From: Pseudomonadales bacterium
Lineage (GTDB): Bacteria > Pseudomonadota > Gammaproteobacteria > Pseudomonadales > Moraxellaceae
Assembly (NCBI GenBank): GCA_013043915.1
Contig: JABEVH010000024.1
Coordinates: 1 to 11,727 of the forward strand
DNA: 11,727 nucleotides
Direction: 5' to 3'
The notes beneath the pieces are model-generated. The model was not told the DNA's origin and searched no databases. It saw nothing but the letters and a program-made list of their open reading frames with translations. The position numbers were made by a program, and so were the translations under genes. Below are positions 1-6,570 of this stretch, piece after piece; within the stretch, counting starts at the first letter, position 1; every line of letters begins with the position of its first letter.

Positions 1-492
1 CGGGTGGTTGTCCTGCGAGCTGGCAGTCAGGCGGCCAGCCTAAAAGTCATTTCTGATTTTTTTGATGACCTGGCCAGCAAAACGATCAGCATGGCTTCCA
101 CCATCAATGTCACTGCTCTGGAGATATCCCGACTAGCCGTGATGAGCTGGCGCAGCGATCAATTCTACCGGCGACTGCGTACAACGCTAATTCTTAATCC
201 TCTGGCCGCAAAAGATCCCCTGCTTAATACCCTACTCTATGGTGAACGTCGCGATCGAATTTTGCAGGACCGCTATCGCAAAGGACTGCAACAATTATCC
301 AGTGAATTGGAAGATATTCAACAGTTTATGCGTGCCGCCAACGTAATTTCCGTAACCTCGCGCCTGGAGGCCACCCAGACCGGGACTTTCCAGGGGACAC
401 TGGTCAGTATGGCCAACACCATACAGAAACAATCCGATGCCATCAAATCGCATGTCGTTCGCTCGCAACGCATGATACAAGACCTTCACTAA
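1..492 (+). CDS. C-terminal part of a chemotaxis (methyl-accepting)-like cytoplasmic protein, 5' truncated by window edge
   Basis: The reading frame is open from the first base to a TAA at 490-492, so the gene probably begins upstream; a GTG at position 4 is an in-frame possibility but has no visible ribosome binding site. About 163 residues are visible. They are almost entirely helical in character, rich in Gln, Arg, Ser and Thr, with no membrane segment and no signal peptide. The first half (RAGSQAASLKVISDFFDD onward) and the end (RLEATQTGTFQGTL, then a long amphipathic helix) recall short cytoplasmic proteins annotated as methyl-accepting chemotaxis-like in gammaproteobacteria. I do not see the classical MCP hairpin tip motif, so coupling to CheA/CheW is not shown. 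It lies 23 bp upstream of the di-iron protein gene on the same strand and is probably co-transcribed. The family call is from general resemblance; the operon context supports a signalling role. Confidence 0.5.
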   Translation, partial: RVVVLRAGSQAASLKVISDFFDDLASKTISMASTINVTALEISRLAVMSWRSDQFYRRLRTTLILNPLAAKDPLLNTLLYGERRDRILQDRYRKGLQQLSSELEDIQQFMRAANVISVTSRLEATQTGTFQGTLVSMANTIQKQSDAIKSHVVRSQRMIQDLH

Positions 493-515
493 CCCGATAT
501 CGCACGAGAGTTTCC

Positions 516-1250
516 ATGAAGAGTATTGTTTTACATGAGTCTCCCAGTCACCAATGGATCGTTTATGGCCGCGATGAAGGCAAGCCGGAGAAACTGCTCG
601 ACACTAACCAATACCTAATACGCACCCATGAGCAGTCCTTATTGCTTGATCCAGGAGGAATCGAGTTATTTGCTCCCATGCTTGCTGCCGTGTTACGTGA
701 TGTACCTCTACAACAGATTACTCACCTATTTTCATCGCACCAGGACCCCGACGTGATCTCATCCTTGGGCCTATGGGATGAAGTTTTGCCGCAGGCTACG
801 CTGCATGCTCCCTGGCTTTGGGAGGGATTTATACGCCACTTTGGCATGAACAACATTAGCTTTGATCCTATCGAAGATCGTGGTGGCCGCATGCAATTGG
901 GCTCGGTGGAGCTTGAATTTATTCCAGCACACTTTTTGCACTCACCTGGCAATATCCATCTCTATGACGCCAGTTCAGGTATTTTATTCTCAGGCGACAT
1001 TGGCGCTGCTCTGGAACCGGTGGATGTCCCTCTTTTTGTAGAAAACTTCGATGAACACATCAGCAAAATGCGTTTTTTTCATCAACGCTGGATGCCCTCC
1101 AATGAAGCCAAGAACCAATGGATACGGCGTGTACGCAAGCTGAAAATTAATATGCTCTGCCCGCAGCATGGCCGAATTTTTCGCGGCAATCAGGTTAATC
1201 AATTTCTGGACTGGCTAGAATCTTTGGAAGTGGGGATTGCACATGGCTGA
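516..1250 (+). CDS. Metallo-beta-lactamase-fold di-iron protein, oxygen-binding (ODP-like)
   Basis: A 244-residue protein made only of the metallo-beta-lactamase fold of flavodiiron proteins, without the flavodoxin or rubredoxin domain needed for O2/NO reductase turnover. The metal ligand set is visible: H75-x-D77-x-D79 in SSHQDPDV, H142 in AHFLHSPGN, D161 in FSGDIGAA and H218 in PQHGR. Spacing (63 residues from D79 to H142, then 19 to D161) matches flavodiiron proteins, where the first motif is usually HxExD; here Asp replaces Glu. The Treponema denticola ODP is a known relative that binds O2 at a di-iron site and signals to chemotaxis proteins; transfer of that role here is inference. The ATG at 516 follows a GAGAG at 506-510. 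The gene overlaps the HDOD gene by 8 bp. A generic hydrolase is the alternative, but the ligand spacing and the closely packed signalling neighbours favour a sensor. Confidence 0.75.
   Translation: MKSIVLHESPSHQWIVYGRDEGKPEKLLDTNQYLIRTHEQSLLLDPGGIELFAPMLAAVLRDVPLQQITHLFSSHQDPDVISSLGLWDEVLPQATLHAPWLWEGFIRHFGMNNISFDPIEDRGGRMQLGSVELEFIPAHFLHSPGNIHLYDASSGILFSGDIGAALEPVDVPLFVENFDEHISKMRFFHQRWMPSNEAKNQWIRRVRKLKINMLCPQHGRIFRGNQVNQFLDWLESLEVGIAHG
1229..1235 (+). promoter_or_regulatory. Ribosome binding site selecting the HDOD gene start
   Basis: The purine-rich AGTGGGG, just downstream of GGAAG, lies 7 nt before the ATG at 1243. An in-frame TTG at 1237 would be far too close to it. The ATG at 1243 is therefore the preferred start. 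The site lies inside the preceding gene, consistent with translational coupling. Confidence 0.5.
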
Positions 1251-2109
1251 GTTACATTTAACCGAAGCCTCCAACCTGATCAAAGGCATACAATTACCCC
1301 CACGCCCCCAGTTGATGGCTGATATTTCTGAAGCGTATCCTGACATTACCAAAGTGGCGGCTGTTATTGCGACGGATCAAGGCGTTAGCGCCGGTGTACT
1401 GCGCGCGGTAAATTCTCCCCTCTATGGCTTGCCACATCGTGTCAAGTCATTGCGACGCGCCGTGGTGATTCTAGGTCTATCCAGTGTGCTCAACATCGTC
1501 AATGCCATGTTTTTACGTGCGGCTCTGGGCAATACCTCACACCCTCTGTTCCCCAGTTACTGGCAATCCTGCACGGATACAGGCATTGCCTGCGCCACAT
1601 TATCCAGACATCTCAGGCTAAACCTGGATGAACCTGCTTACCTGACTGGGTTATTCCACAACTGTGGCATTCCTTTATTGCTACGAAAATTCCCGGAGTA
1701 CAGTGACGTACTGATAGAAAGCTACACCACGGCCCATCCGGCAACTATCGAAGAAACGCGTCTAGGAACTCAGCACGCCAGTGTTGGTGCCTGGATCGCG
1801 CATTACTGGAAATTACCCGATAGCGTATGTGAAGCCATACAAATGCATCACCAAACCACACAAGCCCTGCAGGAAGGCAACCTGGCAAGGGAGTCCCTAT
1901 TGCTCCTGGCCATGTTGAAAGTGGCAGAACATGCCGCTGGCGTCTACCGAAACCTCGGACAAAGCGATGTTGATCATGAATGGATAGAACTGCAACCCGT
2001 CCTGTGCGAATACCTTGGGCATTCAGTGCATGCCCTCATGGATCTGGTCAACCTTGCCGCCTCTGAGGTTGAGGAGCAACGACTACGAGGGCTTTGGCCG
2101 CAGTTTTAG
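1243..2109 (+). CDS. HDOD-domain signalling protein
   Basis: A 288-residue soluble protein that is nearly all HDOD domain (roughly residues 10-210). Recognisable blocks are LPPRPQLMADISEAYPD near the N terminus, VLRAVNSPLYGLPHRVKSLRRAVVILG (about 52-78), the degenerate HD position HNCG at 139-142 (His-Asn instead of His-Asp), GAWIAHYWKLPDSV and MHHQ at 201-204. HDOD proteins are relatives of HD phosphohydrolases that usually lack a full catalytic site and act as protein-interaction or output modules in signalling; the HN substitution fits a non-enzymatic role. There is no attached GGDEF, EAL or receiver domain, so any input must come from a partner, most simply the upstream di-iron protein whose gene it overlaps by 8 bp. 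The start at ATG 1243 is chosen over TTG 1237 on the ribosome binding site. The gene ends 1 bp from the convergent nadA stop. Confidence 0.85.
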   Translation: MAELHLTEASNLIKGIQLPPRPQLMADISEAYPDITKVAAVIATDQGVSAGVLRAVNSPLYGLPHRVKSLRRAVVILGLSSVLNIVNAMFLRAALGNTSHPLFPSYWQSCTDTGIACATLSRHLRLNLDEPAYLTGLFHNCGIPLLLRKFPEYSDVLIESYTTAHPATIEETRLGTQHASVGAWIAHYWKLPDSVCEAIQMHHQTTQALQEGNLARESLLLLAMLKVAEHAAGVYRNLGQSDVDHEWIELQPVLCEYLGHSVHALMDLVNLAASEVEEQRLRGLWPQF

Positions 2110-2110
2110 G

Positions 2111-3106
2111 CTATCGGCGCTGGCGTGCAAAATCCAACATGCGCTGCAAAGGACGTGATGCAGCTTCACCCAAGCTCTGCTCAACAAAAATTTCCTGATC
2201 CCCTGATTCCAGGGAGCCCGCCAGCAGATCCAGGCTATTCATCGCCATCCATGGGCAATGTGCGCAGCTTCTACACGTCGCACCTACGCCCGCCGTTGGA
2301 GCCTCGAAAAACTCCTTGCCGGGTGCGGCCTGACGCATCTTGTAAAAGATAGCCTTGTCGGTAGCCACGATAAACTGCTGATGCGGCAAGGTCTGTGCCG
2401 CCCGAATGAGTTGAGACGTTGAACCTACGGCATCGGCCAAGTCAATGACTGCAGCCGGTGATTCAGGATGCACCAAAATACCTGCCCCCGGGTAGACATG
2501 ACGCATATCCAACAAAGCCTGAGCCTTGAACTCTTCATGCACGATGCAGGCGCCATCCCAAAGCAACATATCTGCGCCGGTTTGCTGCTGCACATAGTGC
2601 CCCAGGTAACGATCAGGCGCCCAGAGAATCTTTTCTCCCTGCGCAGCCAGATGCTCGACCAAGTCAATGGCAATACTGGAGGTAACCACCCAGTCTGCTC
2701 GCGCTTTAACGGCTGCTGACGTATTGGCATATACGACCACGGTACGCTCAGGGTGCTGATCGCAAAAGGCAGTAAACTTGTCAACAGGACAGCCGATATC
2801 TAAAGAACAAGTAGCTTCCAGCGTAGGCATCAGCACCCTTTTGTCCGGACTTAAAATCTTGGCAGTTTCGCCCATGAAGCGCACACCTGCCACCACCAGG
2901 GTAGTCGCTGTATGTTCACGCCCAAACCTTGCCATCTCCAGCGAATCTGCGACACAGCCGCCGGTTTCATCGGCCAGAGCCTGTAGTGTGGCATCGGTAT
3001 AGTAATGCGCCACCAACACGGCATTCTCTCGGCGCAGCAATGCTTTGACATGCTCTCGCTGAGCCTCTTCACAATGCGCTGCCGATGCTACAGCTTGTGC
3101 TGTCAT
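2111..3106 (-). CDS. nadA: Quinolinate synthase NadA
   Basis: Quinolinate synthase condenses iminoaspartate with dihydroxyacetone phosphate to quinolinate, the second step of de novo NAD biosynthesis, using an oxygen-sensitive [4Fe-4S] cluster in the cytoplasm. The 331 residues carry the family signatures [18 protein letters not shown], a first cysteine block [20 protein letters not shown] and [15 protein letters not shown]. The cluster ligands C100, C187 and C284 have the same mutual spacing (87 and 97) as C113, C200 and C297 of the E. coli enzyme. It is slightly shorter than the E. coli protein (347 aa) at the N terminus but looks complete. The start is supported by GAGGTAA a few bases upstream on the minus strand. 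The gene stands alone here: nadB and nadC are not in the window. It diverges from putA and converges on the HDOD gene. Confidence 0.97.
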   Translation of the reverse strand: MTAQAVASAAHCEEAQREHVKALLRRENAVLVAHYYTDATLQALADETGGCVADSLEMARFGREHTATTLVVAGVRFMGETAKILSPDKRVLMPTLEATCSLDIGCPVDKFTAFCDQHPERTVVVYANTSAAVKARADWVVTSSIAIDLVEHLAAQGEKILWAPDRYLGHYVQQQTGADMLLWDGACIVHEEFKAQALLDMRHVYPGAGILVHPESPAAVIDLADAVGSTSQLIRAAQTLPHQQFIVATDKAIFYKMRQAAPGKEFFEAPTAGVGATCRSCAHCPWMAMNSLDLLAGSLESGDQEIFVEQSLGEAASRPLQRMLDFARQRR

Positions 3107-3109
3107 GAC

Positions 3110-3178
3110 TTACCTCATGCCGCTACAGATAGACTAGCTATAGTAACGTATTCATCTTCAGCATGAAATTACCTCATG
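3110..3178 (-). repeat. Direct repeat of a Shine-Dalgarno-like decamer upstream of nadA
   Basis: The ten bases TTACCTCATG occur at 3110-3119 and again, identically, at 3169-3178. Read on the minus strand both are CATGAGGTAA. The copy nearest the gene supplies the nadA ribosome binding site; the distal copy precedes the ATG of a very short ORF. The repeat is directly visible; its significance is uncertain. Confidence 0.6.
3138..3164 (-). CDS. Possible 8-residue leader peptide upstream of nadA
   Basis: On the minus strand the distal GAGGTAA is followed a few bases later by ATG and the frame MLKMNTLL then TAG, ending 31 nt before the nadA ATG. It has a ribosome binding site essentially identical to that of nadA. 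No obvious attenuator hairpin or run of regulatory codons accompanies it, so it may be fortuitous, or a remnant of a duplicated start region. It is real only if transcription of nadA starts upstream of about 3175. Confidence 0.2.
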   Translation of the reverse strand: MLKMNTLL

Positions 3179-3285
3179 ATCTCCCTTGTTTAACAATAAC
3201 CTTGACAACACGAGATCCCTTGCCTTCATGGCCATAAGGCATAGACTAAGAGTCGATACGGTGATAACCCCCCGAGGGAAGCGAC

Positions 3286-6200
3286 ATGCAGGATACGCAA
3301 CCTACCACGGCGGAATCCCAGGCAGTTTTGACGCTGCTCAAGCAGACCAGCCTTGATTCTGCCAGACAGCAACGCGTTCACCAAAAGGCGACCGCGTGGA
3401 TTGAACATCTCCGGGGTCAATCACCCAATCTTATGGCTCAGCTGCTCAGTGATTTTGGCCTGAACTCAACTGAAGGCTGGGCATTGATGTCTCTTGCCGA
3501 GTGCCTGTTACGAATTCCAGATGAATCTACGGCCTTACGTTTTGCGCGCTGTATGCTTGATCAGGGTCATTGGGTAAACAGTGATCATCCTTCTACGGAC
3601 TGGCCTATTAGCCTCGCTGAGCATGCCTTGCAGTGGGGACAGCGTTATCTTAAACACACCGATGCTTCTTGGCTGCATCGCCTGGCAGACCCCATTTTCC
3701 TAAGCACGCTACGCCGTAGCCTGCATGTTATGGCCGGAAGATTTGTATGGGCAGAAGATCTTCAACAAGCCTTGCGCCACCGTGAAGAAGACTTCAGTTA
3801 TTCCTTCGATATGTTAGGTGAGTCAGCGCTGGGAGAACGTGATGCCGAGCTGTATTTGAACCGCTACGCTCAGGCCTTACAAACGCTGGGGCAAAACCGC
3901 CGCCCCCATCACGACAGCATCTCCATTAAACTCTCTGCATTGCATGCCCGATTTGAGGCAGGAAAGGATGCTCTTTGCCTGCCAGCTCTGATTGAACGCA
4001 CCCTGTGGCTAGCCCAAATGGCAGCCCAGCATCGTATCGACTTAACCTTAGATGCTGAAACCTGTGATACCCAGGATCTGGCACTTAAGGTTATCCAGGC
4101 ATTGCGTAAACACCCTGCTCTATCGGGATGGGATGGCCTTGGCATAGCCGTACAGGCCTATCAGATCAGAGCCCCTGAAATCCTGCAAAAACTTGATGAC
4201 CTGGCCGTCCAGCAGGGCATCTGTCTCAACGTCAGGCTGGTCAAGGGGGCTTACTGGGACAGTGAGATCAAACTGGCCCAGCACCTGGCCCTGCGCAGAT
4301 ATCCCGTGTACACCCGCAAGGCGCACACCGACCTTGCCTATCTGGCCTGCGCCAAGCAGCTCCTTAACGCTCGACATCTGCGTGCGCAATTTGCTACGCA
4401 TAATGCTCATACCTTGGCCTGGATCCATGAAGTCGCTGAAGGCCGAACTTATGAAGTCCAAAAACTGCATGGCATGGGAGATGCCTTGCATCGCCTGCAC
4501 CTAGCCGAGACCGGTTGCTCCTGCCGTACCTATGCCCCTGTCGGTAGTTTTGATGTCTTGCTTCCTTATCTGTTGCGTCGTTTACTGGAAAATGTGAGCA
4601 ATCAATCATTTGTCGCCCAGCTGGCCATGCCCGAGCTGGATACGGAGGAAATCATGGCCGACCCCTGGCTTAAAGCTACCGCTAATCCATCACCCGGCCA
4701 AGTTGAACCCCATCTCGCTGTTACTCCATTGCTTCGTGCGCACGGTTTTGGACTGGACGATCAGGTAGCTTTGACCCGGGTTGCCGATGCGCTTGCTCAC
4801 CCCAAGACACCCGATCAAGTCCATAGCCTGATCCAAGGACAGCCCTTGCCGGGTGTAGTACATACGCATAGTTCTCGTGCTGATGGGCGGATACTGAGCC
4901 AGATACACTGGGCTGAAGCTGCTGTTGCCGATCTTGCCATGCAAGCTGCATCGCTAGGCGCAAGTGCCTGGAACGCCACCCCCGTCACAGATCGAGCACA
5001 ATGCCTGCTACGCATGGCTGACTTGCTGGACCGGGAAGGTATGGACTATTTAAGCCTGCTGGTGCACGAAGGCGGCAAAGTGATCGCTGATGCCCTGGCT
5101 GAAGTACGCGAGGCCTGTGATCTTTGCCGGTATTACAGCGCCCAGGCAGAACAACTTTTGGCTGCTCCCATCAACCTGCCTCATATCACCGGAGAAAGAA
5201 ATACGTTAATCTGGCAAGGTCGTGGCGTGTTTTTATGCATCAGTCCATGGAATTTTCCCCTGGCCATTTGTCTTGGACAAGTGGCAGCTGCCTTAGTCAG
5301 TGGCAATACCGTCGTGGTTAAACCTGCGTTGCAGACACCGCTGCTGGCTGAGCGCATGGTTCGTGATCTGCTGGCCTGCGGCATCCCAACCTCCGCACTC
5401 CAACTTATCCTGGGTCAATCTGACGTGGTGGGAGACCCCCTGTTGCGTCACCCTCGCTTAGCTGGCGTCGCCATGACGGGCTCCACCCAGACAGGTCAGA
5501 CCATACACCGTATCCTGGCAGATCATCATCGGGCGATTTTGCCTCTCATTGCTGAAACGGGTGGTCTTAATGTCATGATTGCTGACAGTACGGCCCTGCC
5601 GCAGCATGTCGTGCGCGACGTCATCACCTCGGCCTTCAACAGTGCCGGACAGCGTTGCTCTTCCTGCCGCATCCTGTTTATTCAGGACAGTATGCAGGCA
5701 AGCGTCTTACCTTTATTAAGCGATGCTGTCGGACAACTGGTGGTCGGTAATCCCGGTGACCCCACGACTGATATTGGACCGGTCATCGATATGAATGCGC
5801 GTGATACGCTGCGTAACTACCAGCGCGAGCTTGATCAGCGCTCAGTTCGTGTTGCTATGGCAACCTGCCCGGAAACCGGGTGTTTTGTGGCTCCATCCGT
5901 GCATCTATGCACCCTGGAGACCCTGCCACATGAAGAGGTCTTCGGTCCCATACTGCACGTGGTCACTTACCGCCCCGAGGATCTGCCACAAGTACACTCC
6001 TGGGTTCGTGATTCCGGTTACGGACTGACACTGGGCTTGCAAAGCCGCGTGCCTGAGCAACTGCAACTTGCCCAACAACCATGGCCCGTTGGTAATTTAT
6101 ATATTAACCGCAATCAAATTGGCGCTGCCGTTGGCTGCCAACCTTTTGGTGGTCAGGGTTTATCGGGTACCGGTTTTAAAGCCGGAGGCCCCCATTACTT

Positions 6201-6303
6201 GCTTCGTTTTTCGGTTGAGCGCGCGATCTGTGAGAATCTAACCTCCTTGGGAATCAATACTGAACTGGCACAAGATCCTCAGCTTGACTCTCGACCAGAT
6301 TGA
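3286..6303 (+). CDS. putA: Bifunctional proline dehydrogenase / P5C dehydrogenase PutA, short form
   Basis: A 1005-residue enzyme that oxidises proline to glutamate: an FAD proline dehydrogenase, then an NAD(P)-dependent glutamate-semialdehyde dehydrogenase. It starts directly in the alpha-domain, so the RHH DNA-binding domain of E. coli-type PutA is absent and self-repression is not expected. Dehydrogenase half (about 170-460): SIKLSALH with K215, LTLDAE, AVQAYQIR, VRLVKGAYWDSEIK, FATHNAHTLAWI, CRTYAPVG with Y416 and YLLRR with Y428, R431 and R432, all as in active PutAs. Aldehyde dehydrogenase half (about 500-970): CISPWNFPLA, E757 in AETGG, catalytic C791 in SAGQRCSS, EEVFGP and FGGQGLSGTG. 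Oddities: KPALQTP has L682 where family members have Glu, AETGGLN has L761 where PutAs have Gln, and the C-terminal flap reads NLTSLGIN (984-991) in place of the usual NTTAAGGN-like sequence. ATG 3286 has GAGGGA 6 nt upstream. No putP transporter gene is in the window. Confidence 0.95.
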   Translation: MQDTQPTTAESQAVLTLLKQTSLDSARQQRVHQKATAWIEHLRGQSPNLMAQLLSDFGLNSTEGWALMSLAECLLRIPDESTALRFARCMLDQGHWVNSDHPSTDWPISLAEHALQWGQRYLKHTDASWLHRLADPIFLSTLRRSLHVMAGRFVWAEDLQQALRHREEDFSYSFDMLGESALGERDAELYLNRYAQALQTLGQNRRPHHDSISIKLSALHARFEAGKDALCLPALIERTLWLAQMAAQHRIDLTLDAETCDTQDLALKVIQALRKHPALSGWDGLGIAVQAYQIRAPEILQKLDDLAVQQGICLNVRLVKGAYWDSEIKLAQHLALRRYPVYTRKAHTDLAYLACAKQLLNARHLRAQFATHNAHTLAWIHEVAEGRTYEVQKLHGMGDALHRLHLAETGCSCRTYAPVGSFDVLLPYLLRRLLENVSNQSFVAQLAMPELDTEEIMADPWLKATANPSPGQVEPHLAVTPLLRAHGFGLDDQVALTRVADALAHPKTPDQVHSLIQGQPLPGVVHTHSSRADGRILSQIHWAEAAVADLAMQAASLGASAWNATPVTDRAQCLLRMADLLDREGMDYLSLLVHEGGKVIADALAEVREACDLCRYYSAQAEQLLAAPINLPHITGERNTLIWQGRGVFLCISPWNFPLAICLGQVAAALVSGNTVVVKPALQTPLLAERMVRDLLACGIPTSALQLILGQSDVVGDPLLRHPRLAGVAMTGSTQTGQTIHRILADHHRAILPLIAETGGLNVMIADSTALPQHVVRDVITSAFNSAGQRCSSCRILFIQDSMQASVLPLLSDAVGQLVVGNPGDPTTDIGPVIDMNARDTLRNYQRELDQRSVRVAMATCPETGCFVAPSVHLCTLETLPHEEVFGPILHVVTYRPEDLPQVHSWVRDSGYGLTLGLQSRVPEQLQLAQQPWPVGNLYINRNQIGAAVGCQPFGGQGLSGTGFKAGGPHYLLRFSVERAICENLTSLGINTELAQDPQLDSRPD

Positions 6304-6304
6304 A

Positions 6305-6332
6305 TTTGCATTTATACCCCCAGGGGTATAAT
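6305..6332 (+). promoter_or_regulatory. Sigma-70-type promoter of the DUF2892-RND operon
   Basis: A perfect TATAAT -10 lies at 6327-6332, with a partial -35 (TTTGCA, 6305-6310) 16 bp upstream, beginning 2 bp after the putA stop. Transcription would start near 6339. Two inverted repeats overlap this promoter, one in the spacer and -10, one at the start site, so it is well placed for repression. The assignment is from sequence only. Confidence 0.6.
6312..6331. promoter_or_regulatory. CsoR/CstR-type G-tract operator
   Basis: Two perfect 9-bp arms, TTATACCCC and GGGGTATAA, are separated by the two bases CA. ATACCC...GGGTAT inverted repeats with a GC-rich core are the recognised operator type of the CsoR family (DUF156), which includes copper-sensing CsoR and persulfide-sensing CstR. 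The repeat fills the -35/-10 spacer and overlaps the -10, a classical repressor position. There is no T-run after it, so it is not a rho-independent terminator of putA. Because the downstream gene is YgaP-like, a sulfur-sensing CstR-like repressor is my preferred reading over copper. The regulator is not encoded in the window. Confidence 0.65.
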
Positions 6333-6334
6333 AT

Positions 6335-6350
6335 GTTGATCATTATCAAC
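6335..6350. promoter_or_regulatory. FNR/ANR-type palindrome at the operon start site
   Basis: GTTGAT-CATT-ATCAAC contains the exact FNR/ANR consensus TTGAT-N4-ATCAA (6336-6349). It is centred at 6342.5, only about 3 bp from the predicted transcription start and 27 bp before the ATG. At that position FNR-type binding would block transcription rather than activate it. The same stretch also matches the 19-bp Fur consensus at 14 positions (6329-6347), so an iron regulator is a competing reading. Confidence 0.55.
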
Positions 6351-6369
6351 CGTTCCGAGGGGAAGTTCC

Positions 6370-6570
6370 ATGACCGTACAACGCGCGTTACGTATGATTG
6401 CCGGATTATTTATCATGGTGAGTGTCGCTCTGGGCCATTTTGTTAATCCTGCTTGGTTTTTTTTGACAGCTTTTGTTGGCCTTAACTTGTTCCAGTCTGC
6501 ATTCAGTAACTGGTGCCCCATGATGACCATCCTTAAAGCTGCCGGGCTACCCGAGGAAGTTAAACCGTGA
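6370..6570 (+). CDS. YgaP-like (DUF2892) small inner-membrane protein
   Basis: A 66-residue protein with two predicted membrane helices (about residues 8-25 and 28-46) separated by a short FVNP turn. WFFLTAFVGLNLFQSAF followed by SNWCPMMTIL resembles the membrane part of E. coli YgaP (FFLLSGFVG... GFCGMARLL), without YgaP's rhodanese domain. A single cysteine, C49, lies just after the second helix at the position of the conserved YgaP cysteine. Proteins of this type are commonly found beside rhodaneses and persulfide-handling genes, but their biochemical role is not established. The ATG follows a strong GAGGGG (6357-6362). The gene ends by sharing GTGA with the start of the RND adaptor gene, so the two are translationally coupled. 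It is the first gene of the operon behind the dual-operator promoter. Confidence 0.85.
   Translation: MTVQRALRMIAGLFIMVSVALGHFVNPAWFFLTAFVGLNLFQSAFSNWCPMMTILKAAGLPEEVKP
6553..6559 (+). promoter_or_regulatory. Ribosome binding site supporting the GTG start of the RND adaptor
   Basis: GAGGAAG, lying within the end of the DUF2892 gene, is 7 nt upstream of the GTG at 6567. It justifies the GTG start, which in turn gives the adaptor a complete signal peptide. Confidence 0.7.

Larger units (their letters stand above)
3107..3285. promoter_or_regulatory. Divergent nadA/putA intergenic control region
   Basis: This 179-bp spacer must carry the nadA promoter (leftward) and probably the putA promoter (rightward). 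On the plus strand there is a consensus TTGACA at 3202-3207, but the hexamer 17 bp on (TTCATG) is a poor -10, so I call it only a candidate. On the minus strand TACTAT (3141-3146), with TTCATG 16 bp upstream, is a weak candidate for nadA. An 11-bp inverted repeat, TTGTT-T-AACAA (3186-3196), could be an operator. GAGGGA at 3274-3279 is the putA ribosome binding site, 6 nt before its ATG. No terminator is seen. Confidence 0.4.

Noticed and set aside
1237..1242. Alternative TTG start of the HDOD gene
   Set aside because: The ribosome binding site spacing fits the ATG at 1243 and leaves no room for TTG 1237.
2125..3002. Several plus-strand short frames opposite nadA
   Set aside because: nadA is certain, and these frames have no ribosome binding sites or recognisable sequence.
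3186..3196. TTGTT-T-AACAA as a NadR box controlling nadA
   Set aside because: The enterobacterial NadR site is TGTTTA-N6-TAAACA; this 11-bp repeat does not have that spacing. Kept only as an unassigned inverted repeat.
6312..6331. CCCC/GGGG inverted repeat as a rho-independent terminator of putA
   Set aside because: It is not followed by a T-run, and its right arm overlaps a consensus TATAAT, so an operator explains it better.
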